Positions 1-5,450 of a stretch of 6,198 bases of DNA are shown here, in pieces. A program made the position numbers and the translations under genes. The notes under the pieces were generated by a model, which saw nothing but the letters and a program-made list of their open reading frames with translations, was not told the origin of the DNA and did no database searches. Numbering within the stretch: the stretch's first letter is position 1; each line of letters starts with the position of its first letter. The DNA lies in the NCBI GenBank assembly GCA_013812065.1, contig JACCUC010000330.1:1-6198 (forward strand), in the 5' to 3' direction. Source of the stretch: Thermoleophilaceae bacterium (lineage in GTDB: Bacteria > Actinomycetota > Thermoleophilia > Solirubrobacterales > Thermoleophilaceae).

Positions 1-1889
1 TCGCGGCGCTCGCGGCGTTGCTCGTCGTCCAAGCGCTCAAGGGCCTCGCCGAGGACGGCGGCCTTGCTCTGGTGGTGCTCGCGCTGGCCCTGGGAGCGAC
101 GGGCGCACTGGCCTACGCGCGGGTGGCGGGGGTGCGCTCGTTCCTCACCGTGCTCGCCCCCGCGCCGGCCGTCTTCCTGGTCCTCTTCCTGCTTCTCTCC
201 CCGGCCTCGCGGCTCACGCTCGGCGGCCAGAGCGAGGCGCGCGCCGACCCCGTGTCGGCCAGGGCACCGGTGGTGATGGTCGTCTTCGACGAGCTGCCGC
301 TGGTCTCACTCCTCGACGCGCGCGGGCGGATAGACGCGCGGCGGCTGCCGAGCTTCGCTGCGCTCGCGGGCGACGCGACCTGGTTTCCCAACGCGACCAC
401 GCTGAGCGACCAGACCACCAAGGCGGTGCCGGCGATCCTGAGTGGACGCCAACCGCGTGCCGGAGGGTCGCGCTCGAGTGTCTCGGGCGCGCTGCCGATC
501 GCCGCCGATTACCCGAACAACCTGTTCACCATGCTCGGCGAGCGCTACCGCCACAACGTCTCCGAGGAGGTGACGACCCTCTGCCCCGAGGACCTGTGCG
601 ACGACCGTCGCAAGGGCGGGCCCGTCGCTCGCGCCCGCTCGCTCGCCTCGGATCTCGGGCTCGTCTACCTGCATCTCGTGCTGCCCGAGCCGCTCACAGA
701 GCGGCTTCCATCGGTCAGCGACACATGGGGCGAGTTCGGGGGCGCCGACGGGTACTCCGGCGGCCGTGGGGGCGAGCGAGGCGCCCGGGCCGAGGTCGAG
801 TCTGCCCTCGAGGGGGCTCGGGCCGAGCGCTTCGACGAGTTCCTCGCCGGGGTCGGGAACGGCGGTGGACCCTCGCTCGACTTCAAGCACTCGATGTTTC
901 CGCACGTGCCGTGGGAGTACCTGCCCTCCGGGCGCCGCTACCGCACGGGCGCAAACGAGCCCGTGCCGGGGCTCGTGCCCCCGAGCGGAACCCAGCCCTT
1001 CCGCGACGACTTCCTGGTCGAGCAGGCCTACCAGCGCCACCTGCTCCAGGTGGGCTACGCCGACCGGCTGCTCGGTCGGCTGCTCGCGCGGCTGCGCGAC
1101 CGCGGCGTCTACGACCGAGCGGCGATCGTCGTGGTCGCCGACCACGGCGTGAGCTTTCGGCGCGGGCTCGACCGCCGCGGCCCGGTCGAGCGAAACGTCG
1201 AGGACATCGCCTCGGTGCCGCTCCTCGTCAAGGCGCCCGGTCAGCGCGATGGACGCTCCGACGACGCCTACGTGCGCACCCACGAGGTGCTGCCGACCCT
1301 CGCCGACGTGCTCGGCGTGCGCCTGCCCTGGCGCGTCGACGGGCGCTCGGGGTTCTCGGCCGCGGCCGGACGGCGCTCGTCGGTCGAGGTCCTGCGGCGC
1401 TCGGGGAAGCCGATCGTGCTCGCTGGGCGGGAGTTCGAGCGCCGCCGGGCGGCGGCGGTCGCGCGCCAGGCCGCGCTGTTCGGCTCGGGCGGCTCGGGGC
1501 TGTACCGCGTCGGCCCCAACCCGGAGCTGATCGGGCGACCGGTGACCGACCTGCCGGTCGGCCGGGGCGGCGGAGCGCGCGCTCGGTTCAAGAGCCGCGG
1601 CCGGCTGCGCGCCTACGATCCGCGCTCGGGCTTCTCGCCCTCGCACGTGGTGGGGCAGTTGCGCGGGTCGCGTCCGAGCGGCGGCGAGTCGCGCGAGCTC
1701 GCCGTCGCGGTCAACGGGCGCATCGCCGCGGTTGCGGAGAGCCACCGCTCTCGCGACGGTGAGGACGAGTACTTCTCCGCCCTCGTGCCGGAGTCCGCGC
1801 TTGCGCCCGGGCGCAACGCCGTCGAGTTGTTCGAGGTCACGCGCGCAGAGGGCGGAGAGCTCCGGCTCGCGTCGCTCGGGCGAGCCTGA
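1..1889 (+). CDS. Membrane-anchored sulfatase-like hydrolase/transferase (5' end outside window)
   Basis: The frame is open from the first complete codon at 3, so the TTG at 18 is probably internal and the true start lies upstream. Residues below count from 18. Two hydrophobic segments (about 14-34 and 42-62) are followed by a long polar domain that should face outside the membrane. The alkaline phosphatase/sulfatase fold is recognised from VVFDELP (88-94, metal-binding Asp91), a Thr-rich segment with SDQTTKAVPAILSG (130-143) where the catalytic residue is expected, KHSMFPHVPWEY (290-301), and VVADHG (372-377, metal-binding Asp375/His376). The sulfatase CxPxR motif is absent; a Thr nucleophile (133 or 134) would fit phospho- or phosphoglycerol-transferase-like members better than true sulfatases. 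The last 130 or so residues look like a beta-rich accessory domain. It ends 9 bases before the mannosyltransferase gene, so the two are probably co-transcribed and act on surface glycan. The superfamily call is firm; the substrate is unknown. Confidence 0.85.
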   Translation, partial: AALAALLVVQALKGLAEDGGLALVVLALALGATGALAYARVAGVRSFLTVLAPAPAVFLVLFLLLSPASRLTLGGQSEARADPVSARAPVVMVVFDELPLVSLLDARGRIDARRLPSFAALAGDATWFPNATTLSDQTTKAVPAILSGRQPRAGGSRSSVSGALPIAADYPNNLFTMLGERYRHNVSEEVTTLCPEDLCDDRRKGGPVARARSLASDLGLVYLHLVLPEPLTERLPSVSDTWGEFGGADGYSGGRGGERGARAEVESALEGARAERFDEFLAGVGNGGGPSLDFKHSMFPHVPWEYLPSGRRYRTGANEPVPGLVPPSGTQPFRDDFLVEQAYQRHLLQVGYADRLLGRLLARLRDRGVYDRAAIVVVADHGVSFRRGLDRRGPVERNVEDIASVPLLVKAPGQRDGRSDDAYVRTHEVLPTLADVLGVRLPWRVDGRSGFSAAAGRRSSVEVLRRSGKPIVLAGREFERRRAAAVARQAALFGSGGSGLYRVGPNPELIGRPVTDLPVGRGGGARARFKSRGRLRAYDPRSGFSPSHVVGQLRGSRPSGGESRELAVAVNGRIAAVAESHRSRDGEDEYFSALVPESALAPGRNAVELFEVTRAEGGELRLASLGRA

Positions 1890-1898
1890 GCGGCCGCC

Positions 1899-2654
1899 GT
1901 GCCGAGCGCGTGGCTGGTGCTGCCGACCTACAACGAGGCCGGCAACGTGGAGGCGCTCGTGCGTGCCGCGCTCCCTGAGCTCGCCGCCGCGACCGGCCCG
2001 GACGCCCATCGGATCCTGATCGTCGACGACTCCTCCCCCGACGGCACCGGGGCGATCGCTGACCGCCTCGCCACCGAGCTCGACGCCGTAGAGGTGCTTC
2101 ACCGCTCCGCCAAGGAAGGGCTCGGGCGCGCCTATCTCGCCGGCTTCCGTCGAGCCCTCGATGCGGGCGCCGAGCTCGTCCTCGAGATGGACTCCGACCT
2201 CTCGCACGACCCCGTGGACATCCCTCGCCTCGTCGAGGCCGGCCGCGACGCCGATCTGGTGCTCGGCTCGCGTTACGTCGAGGGCGGTGGGATCGTCAAC
2301 TGGGGACTCGGGCGGCGACTCCTGAGTCGCGGCGGCTCGTGGTACGCGCGCACGGTCCTCGGCGTCCCCATCCGCGACCTGACCGGCGGCTTCAAGTGCT
2401 TTCGCCGGGAGGTGCTCGAGCGGCTCGACCTCGCGACCGTGCACGCGGGCGGCTACGGCTTCCAGGTCGAGCTGACCTATCGGGCGCTCGAGGCCGGCTT
2501 CCGCGTCCGGGAGATACCGATCGTCTTCCACGAGCGCCACGCTGGGGCGTCGAAGATGAGCGGGCGGATCGCCCTCGAGGCGGTGTGGAAGGTGCCGGCG
2601 CTGCGGCTGCGGTCGGCGGGGAAGTCGCATAGAGATCGGAGCGGCCGGCTGTAA
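1899..2654 (+). CDS. Polyprenyl-phosphate mannose synthase-like GT2 glycosyltransferase (Dpm1/Ppm1 type)
   Basis: This 251-residue protein matches the soluble catalytic domain of dolichol/polyprenol-phosphate mannose synthases. These move mannose from GDP-mannose to a polyprenyl phosphate on the inner membrane face, giving the lipid-linked donor for outward-facing mannosyltransferases. Visible GT2 motifs in order are LPTYNEAGNV (8-17), VDDSSPDGT with Asp43/Asp44 for nucleotide binding, KEGLGRAY (72-79), the metal-binding DSD (98-100) in MDSDLSHDP, GSRYVEGG (123-130), RDLTGGFKCFRR (159-170), and a late FHERHAGASKM (about 215-225). No C-terminal transmembrane segments follow, so it is the short form and should be peripheral to the membrane. 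The GTG at 1899 is chosen because it places the first motif at the normal distance from the N-terminus. Only 9 bases (a GCGGCCGC run) separate it from the sulfatase-like gene. A related polyprenyl-phosphate glucose transferase is possible, but the motif spelling favours mannose. Confidence 0.9.
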   Translation: MPSAWLVLPTYNEAGNVEALVRAALPELAAATGPDAHRILIVDDSSPDGTGAIADRLATELDAVEVLHRSAKEGLGRAYLAGFRRALDAGAELVLEMDSDLSHDPVDIPRLVEAGRDADLVLGSRYVEGGGIVNWGLGRRLLSRGGSWYARTVLGVPIRDLTGGFKCFRREVLERLDLATVHAGGYGFQVELTYRALEAGFRVREIPIVFHERHAGASKMSGRIALEAVWKVPALRLRSAGKSHRDRSGRL

Positions 2655-2684
2655 GACATGCTACTCTGATCGTATGACGATGCT
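2651..2684 (+). promoter_or_regulatory. Candidate operator: two near-direct repeats around the TA promoter
   Basis: GTAAGACATGCT (2651-2662) and GTATGACGATGCT (2672-2684) differ by one substitution and one inserted base. They start 21 bp apart, about two helical turns, so both would face the same side of the DNA. The first overlaps the glycosyltransferase stop codon and the promoter; the second covers the antitoxin start codon. Ribbon-helix-helix antitoxins normally repress their own operon by binding paired repeats at the promoter, so this is a plausible autorepression site. Chance similarity is not excluded. Confidence 0.3.
2659..2673 (+). promoter_or_regulatory. Extended -10 promoter of the toxin-antitoxin operon
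   Basis: TGCTACTCT at 2659-2667 fits an extended -10 (TGn followed by TANNNT). No convincing -35 lies 17 bases upstream, which is usual for extended -10 promoters. Transcription would start about 6-7 bases after the -10, which is almost exactly the antitoxin ATG at 2674. There is no Shine-Dalgarno sequence between, so a leaderless mRNA is the simplest reading. The element is seen in the sequence; its activity and the start point are inferred. Confidence 0.5.
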
Positions 2685-2925
2685 GAGCTTCCGCGTCGCC
2701 GAGACCGAGGCCGCCGAGGCTCAGCGTTGGGCGAAGATCCTCGGTGTGGACCGTTCAGAGCTCCTGCGCGAAGCGCTGCACCGGCACCTCGTCGGCCTCC
2801 GCAGCGAGCAGGACGCGCTCGTTTGGGAGGAGTCGCCGCCCACCCAGGACGAACTCTCGCTGGCTCCGATCGCCGACTGGGGGCCGGCGGAAGACTGGGC
2901 CGACTGGGACGATGCGACGAGGTGA
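2674..2925 (+). CDS. Ribbon-helix-helix antitoxin of a MazEF-type pair
   Basis: This 83-residue protein is the likely antitoxin partner and autorepressor. Residues 3-39 fit a ribbon-helix-helix DNA-binding domain: a short strand with alternating LSFRV (4-8), a first helix (about 11-23), the turn LGVDRSE (23-29), and a second helix RSELLREALHRHL (27-39). The rest is acidic and probably unfolded when free, with four tryptophans (51, 69, 75, 78), three of them in the repeating pattern DWGPAEDWADWDD. This is the kind of tail that threads into the MazF dimer and blocks its RNA-binding groove. The ATG at 2674 lies right after the -10 element; a second ATG at 2680 would remove only two residues. The stop overlaps the toxin start by 14 bases, implying translational coupling. 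RHH antitoxins with MazF toxins are common in actinobacteria. The exact family is not determined. Confidence 0.82.
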   Translation: MTMLSFRVAETEAAEAQRWAKILGVDRSELLREALHRHLVGLRSEQDALVWEESPPTQDELSLAPIADWGPAEDWADWDDATR

Positions 2926-3220
2926 GGTTTGGTTTGCCGCCACGCCGGGCGGCGACCGGCCCGTGCTGGTGCTCACCCGCGACCCGGTCGCCGACCGCAT
3001 CGATGCCGTGGTCGTCGCCGCCCTGACACGCACGAGGCGGGGGCTGGTCTCCGAGCTCGAGCTGACCACGCTGCGCGACGAAGTGCCTACCGACTGCTAC
3101 GTCAACTTCGACAACGTCCACACCGTGCCGCGCACGGCATTCCGGCGGCTCGTCGTGGCTCTCTCGCCCGCCCGCATGGCGCAAGCCTGCCGCACACTGC
3201 GCGACGCCGTCGGCTGCTGA
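2912..3220 (+). CDS. MazF/PemK-type endoribonuclease toxin
   Basis: This 102-residue protein, close to the usual length of about 110, has the CcdB/MazF-fold signatures. These are RRGEVWFA at the N-terminus (2-9), GDRPVLVLT (14-22), a hydrophobic strand ending AALTRTRRG (36-44), and a late block PTDCYVNFDNVHTVPR (59-74). By comparison with Bacillus MazF (Arg25, Thr48), Arg16 of the RPVLVL motif and Thr39 are the likely catalytic pair, and both are present, so the toxin looks active. MazF toxins cut mRNA at short specific sequences and stop growth when the antitoxin is degraded. The ATG at 2912 is chosen because it begins the conserved RRGEVW motif; earlier in-frame codons only read antitoxin DNA out of frame. 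The 14-base overlap with the antitoxin makes this a coupled bicistron. The cleavage sequence cannot be read from the gene. Confidence 0.88.
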   Translation: MRRGEVWFAATPGGDRPVLVLTRDPVADRIDAVVVAALTRTRRGLVSELELTTLRDEVPTDCYVNFDNVHTVPRTAFRRLVVALSPARMAQACRTLRDAVGC

Positions 3221-3237
3221 GGGGACTGCCAGCGGAC

Positions 3238-3264
3238 CGGCGCTTGCTACGCGGTAACGCGCCG
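3238..3264 (+). terminator. GC-rich hairpin after the toxin gene, possible terminator without a U-tract
   Basis: CGGCGC (3238-3243) pairs perfectly with GCGCCG (3259-3264). TTGC (3244-3247) continues the stem with GTAA (3254-3257, one G:U pair) across a single bulged C at 3258, leaving a 6-base loop. This makes a stem of about 10 bp starting 17 bases after the toxin stop codon. No run of T follows, so it is not a classic intrinsic terminator. Hairpin-only terminators have been proposed for high-GC actinobacteria, and it could instead stabilise the mRNA 3' end. Confidence 0.4.
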
Positions 3265-3572
3265 CACCCACTCTCGGTCACGTCGCCCGAGACCGCCGCA
3301 ACCTCGGCGAGCGCGTCGCGCTCGGCCACCCGCGGTTCGCCCGCTCTGTCCAGACGGCGATTAGCAGTCCAGGCTGTCTGCGGGTCGTGAGGCGGCAGCG
3401 CTCATTCTCGTCCACTCCATCGGCGACCAAGTAGGCGTCTCGCGAGTGAGGAGCCGGAGCCGACGGAGGGGAGAAGATCGAATCGGATACGCCACCGCGA
3501 AGCGACGCGGAGGCTCTTGAGCTGTTCCTGCTTTCACGCGGAGGCGGAAGCCGACTCTAGGCTTGTCTCACG
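3265..3572. other. Gene-free stretch with inverted and direct repeats
   Basis: I see no supportable gene here on either strand; open frames that enter it are out-of-frame shadows of the toxin or helicase. It holds an inverted repeat, CAGACGGC (3351-3358) with GCTGTCTG (3373-3380), giving an 8-bp stem with one G:U pair and a 14-base loop. It also holds a 10-bp direct repeat ACGCGGAGGC at 3505-3514 and 3536-3545, 31 bp apart, and a 5-bp stem AAGCC/GGCTT (3548-3552/3560-3564) just before the helicase GTG. A weak -10-like TAGGCT lies at 3558-3563 without a -35. The stretch probably contains the helicase promoter and the boundary between two DNA segments. Confidence 0.35.
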
Positions 3573-4160
3573 GTGGCGCGTGATCCCGAAGAGTTTGAAC
3601 GGGCCCGGCACGCGCGACAACAGACGAGCGACGATCTTGTGGCGTCGACCGCCCGGATGAGGCTGGTCGTTGCTGGGCCGGGCACCGGTAAGACCCACAA
3701 CTTCCGGCGAGTTCTTGAGGGCGCGGGCGGGGGACTGGCCCTGACCTTCATCCGGGCGCTGATGCGCGAACTGGATCGCGACCTCGGCGATCTCGCGCAG
3801 GTCAACACCTTCCACGGATACTGCAAGCGCGTCGCTCACACGCTCGGCGGCACCGATGGGCTCAGCAGCCACTTCCACTACTTCCCGTTCCTACCGCGCT
3901 TGGTGGTCGAGGATCTGAAGGTGCTAGGCCACGGCGGGCTCAAGCCGGGCGAGATCGATCACCTGTTCCACGTCATGGAGGACGAGGACGAGGTCCTGAG
4001 GATGAGCCTGCGGATCGGGAGCTACTACGACGCCGTAGGTCACACGGACATCGTCTACCGCGTTCAGAAACACCTCGAAGCAAACCCTGAGGCGATCCCG
4101 GAGCACGGGTCATCGTTGTCGACGAGTATCAGGACTTCAATCTCCTGGACACGCGGCTGA
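3573..4160 (+). CDS. N-terminal part of the split helicase (Walker A half)
   Basis: This 195-residue frame carries helicase motif I, AGPGTGKT (34-41), which binds ATP phosphate through Lys40/Thr41, and the motif Ia/Ib region with LALTF (55-59) and VNTFHGYCKRV (77-87). Residues 8-28 should hold the adenine-contacting Q-motif region; QQ at 16-17 is a candidate. Residues 95-178 are the helical insert before motif II, ending in QKHLEANPEAIPEH. The final 17 or so residues (Ser- and Thr-rich) are out-of-frame translation of the DEYQD region and not real helicase sequence. Taken alone, the product lacks the Mg-binding Asp-Glu of motif II and every later motif, so it could bind ATP at best and would not be an active helicase. 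Confidence 0.6.
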   Translation: MARDPEEFERARHARQQTSDDLVASTARMRLVVAGPGTGKTHNFRRVLEGAGGGLALTFIRALMRELDRDLGDLAQVNTFHGYCKRVAHTLGGTDGLSSHFHYFPFLPRLVVEDLKVLGHGGLKPGEIDHLFHVMEDEDEVLRMSLRIGSYYDAVGHTDIVYRVQKHLEANPEAIPEHGSSLSTSIRTSISWTRG

Positions 4161-5320
4161 TCGACACGCTCGCGGACCGGAGCCCGGTGGTGATCGCTGG
4201 CGACGATGACCAGGCACTCTACGCCTTCCGCGACGCGACTCCGGAGTTCATCCGCGAGCTCGCGGAGCGCGACGTCGTCGCCAGGTTCCATCTCCCGTAT
4301 TGCAGCCGCTGCACCGAGGTGGTTGTGGAGGCCGTGAACCAGCTGGTGCAGGAGGCGCAGGAGCGGGGGAACCTCGCCGACCGTATCGATCGCACGTTCC
4401 TGTGCTACCTGCCGGAAAAGGCCGAAGACAGCGACGCCCACCCGAAGCTCATCCATGCGGCGTGCAGCGTTGAGTCGAACAAGTCCCCATACATCCGCTG
4501 GTACGTGGGCGAGCAGATCGCCGCGATCCCTCAAGAGGACATCGACGTCTCCCGCGAGAAGCGCCACGCGACCGCGCTGGTGATCGGCCCGACTCACTGG
4601 GTCGTGCCGATCTATGAGTTCCTTCGGGGCGAGTTCGCCGACGTCCGGCTCCAGATCTCCGATGACGTCGCGATGACCCTGCTGGACGGCTACCGGTTGC
4701 TGGCGCGCAACGGGAAGTCGCGTCTCGGGTGGCGCATCCTCCTCCACCTCGACCCCTGCGGCGGTGTCGATGAGATTCTGAAATCGATCCACGAGGAGGG
4801 CGCGGAACTCGCCGATCTCCTCCCCGGCGACTACCGCGAACCGCACCTTCCCGTGGCAGCGTCCGTGGGGAAGCTGGTCAACGACGAGGAGCTCAGCGAG
4901 GAGGAGGCCGTGGCGCTGACTGCCGCCCTCGTCATGACCATGGAGGAGATCCTGGCGGAGCTGGCGCTAGATCCCGTGGAGCCCGACGACGTGGAAGAGG
5001 ACGAGTCCGACGACGAGGGCGACGACGACGGCCCGATCATCATCTGCACGACGCTCGTAGGGGCGAAGGGGCTCTCGGCCGAGCACGTCTTCATCGTGGG
5101 AATGAACAACGGCGTCTTCCCCCGTGACCCGGGGGCGGTTACTGACGACGAGATCTGCAAGCTGATCGTCGGGCTCAGCCGTACGCGGAAGGCCTGCCAC
5201 TTGATCTCATGCGGGATGTGGGCCGGCCCGCCGTTCGAGAAGCCGAGTTCCTTCTTCAACTGGCTCGGAGACATCGCCGTCGAGGAGCGCACGGTAAACA
5301 AGGATTACTGGGATTCCTGA
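4091..5320 (+). CDS. C-terminal part of the split helicase (motifs II-VI)
   Basis: This frame opens after a stop at 4088-4090 and has no ATG, GTG or TTG before GTG 4187, which would start after motif II, so it is unlikely to be independently initiated. In joined numbering it holds motif II DEYQD (184-188), motif III GDDDQALYAFR (210-220), motif IV-like YCSRC (243-247, Arg246), motif V GAKGLSAEHVFIVGMNNGVF (from 497), and motif VI VGLSRTRK (533-540) with Arg537 as the likely ATP-sensing arginine. Between the second RecA-like lobe's helices and motif V sits a very acidic segment (467-487) in which 14 of 21 residues are Asp or Glu. Ending soon after motif VI, it lacks any nuclease or DNA-binding tail. 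Every motif looks intact, so damage is limited to the frame break. Confidence 0.6.
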   Translation, partial: GDPGARVIVVDEYQDFNLLDTRLIDTLADRSPVVIAGDDDQALYAFRDATPEFIRELAERDVVARFHLPYCSRCTEVVVEAVNQLVQEAQERGNLADRIDRTFLCYLPEKAEDSDAHPKLIHAACSVESNKSPYIRWYVGEQIAAIPQEDIDVSREKRHATALVIGPTHWVVPIYEFLRGEFADVRLQISDDVAMTLLDGYRLLARNGKSRLGWRILLHLDPCGGVDEILKSIHEEGAELADLLPGDYREPHLPVAASVGKLVNDEELSEEEAVALTAALVMTMEEILAELALDPVEPDDVEEDESDDEGDDDGPIIICTTLVGAKGLSAEHVFIVGMNNGVFPRDPGAVTDDEICKLIVGLSRTRKACHLISCGMWAGPPFEKPSSFFNWLGDIAVEERTVNKDYWDS

Positions 5321-5363
5321 ACTGCTCGGAGCCGATCCCGGCTGAGCCACCGCCACCAAATCC

Positions 5364-5386
5364 GAGACGTGCGGTCGCCACGTTTC
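5364..5386 (+). terminator. Stem-loop after the helicase gene
   Basis: GAGACGTG (5364-5371) pairs with CACGTTTC (5379-5386) with one G:U pair around the 7-base loop CGGTCGC. It begins 43 bases after the helicase stop codon. No T-run follows, so it would be at best a hairpin-only terminator or an attenuator between the helicase and the next gene. Confidence 0.3.
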
Positions 5387-5403
5387 TCGCTACGACGCAC
5401 GGC

Positions 5404-5432
5404 TTGACCGCGCGTGGCCAGTGGCAACCGTG
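5404..5432 (+). promoter_or_regulatory. Weak promoter candidate before the 3'-most gene
   Basis: TTGACC at 5404-5409 matches the -35 consensus TTGACA at five of six bases. The -10 position offers only ACCGTG or AACCGT (5426-5432), which is poor. If used, transcription would start near 5438, favouring the ATG at 5451 over the GTG at 5421 for the following gene. Confidence 0.2.
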
Positions 5433-5450
5433 GTGCGCGAGACTTCGGTC

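Larger units (their letters stand above)
3573..5320 (+). pseudogene. UvrD/Rep-family SF1 DNA helicase, split by a -1 frame change
   Basis: Two overlapping reading frames together encode one compact UvrD-like ATP-dependent helicase of about 582 residues. UvrD itself has about 720, so the regulatory subdomains must be short. The N-terminal part reads to about His178 (codon 4104-4106); the rest continues in the -1 frame as RVIVVDEYQDFN. Relatives as I remember them have IPEY-x-x-IVVDEYQDFN with the same spacing, so a single missing base in CACGGGTC at 4104-4111 explains the break. No canonical X XXY YYZ slippery heptamer lies in the possible shift interval (4091-4157), which argues against programmed frameshifting. 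No Shine-Dalgarno precedes the GTG at 3573, but an in-frame stop at 3558-3560 fixes the upstream limit. Such stand-alone helicases work in repair, plasmid replication or phage defence (for example GajB of Gabija); no GajA-like nuclease is visible here. It is either a recently broken gene or an intact gene with a sequence error. Confidence 0.8.

Noticed and set aside
596..1762. A 388-codon + strand frame inside the sulfatase-like gene
   Set aside because: Its product is mostly Arg, Ala, Gly and Pro, the usual out-of-frame reading of GC-rich coding DNA; the main frame carries all superfamily motifs.
1890..1897. GCGGCCGC (NotI-type site) between the first two genes, as a sign of cloning or vector sequence
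   Set aside because: Such octamers occur naturally in DNA of this GC content, and both flanking genes are natural and in a normal operon arrangement.
306..2630. A very long open frame (774 codons) on the - strand across both envelope genes
   Set aside because: It is antisense to two genes with clear family motifs, is rich in Arg, Ala, Pro and Gly with no domain-like pattern, and is expected where GC-rich third positions remove stops from the opposite strand.
3325..3350. A T-arm-like GGTTCGCCC suggesting a tRNA or an attachment site in the gap
   Set aside because: No matching acceptor, D-arm or anticodon stem could be found around it.
2929..3390. A 153-codon + strand frame overlapping the toxin and running into the gap
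   Set aside because: It is a shadow of the MazF gene with a low-complexity Arg/Ala/His composition, and nothing in the part beyond 3220 looks like a protein.
4091..4115. Programmed -1 ribosomal frameshifting as the explanation for the split helicase
   Set aside because: ATCCCGGAG and CACGGGTCA do not form an X XXY YYZ heptamer in the correct phase, and no upstream Shine-Dalgarno-like stimulator or strong downstream stem was evident by eye. It is kept only as an outside possibility.
4064..4846. A 260-codon - strand frame opposite the helicase
   Set aside because: It is antisense to conserved helicase motifs II to IV and shows no recognisable domain.
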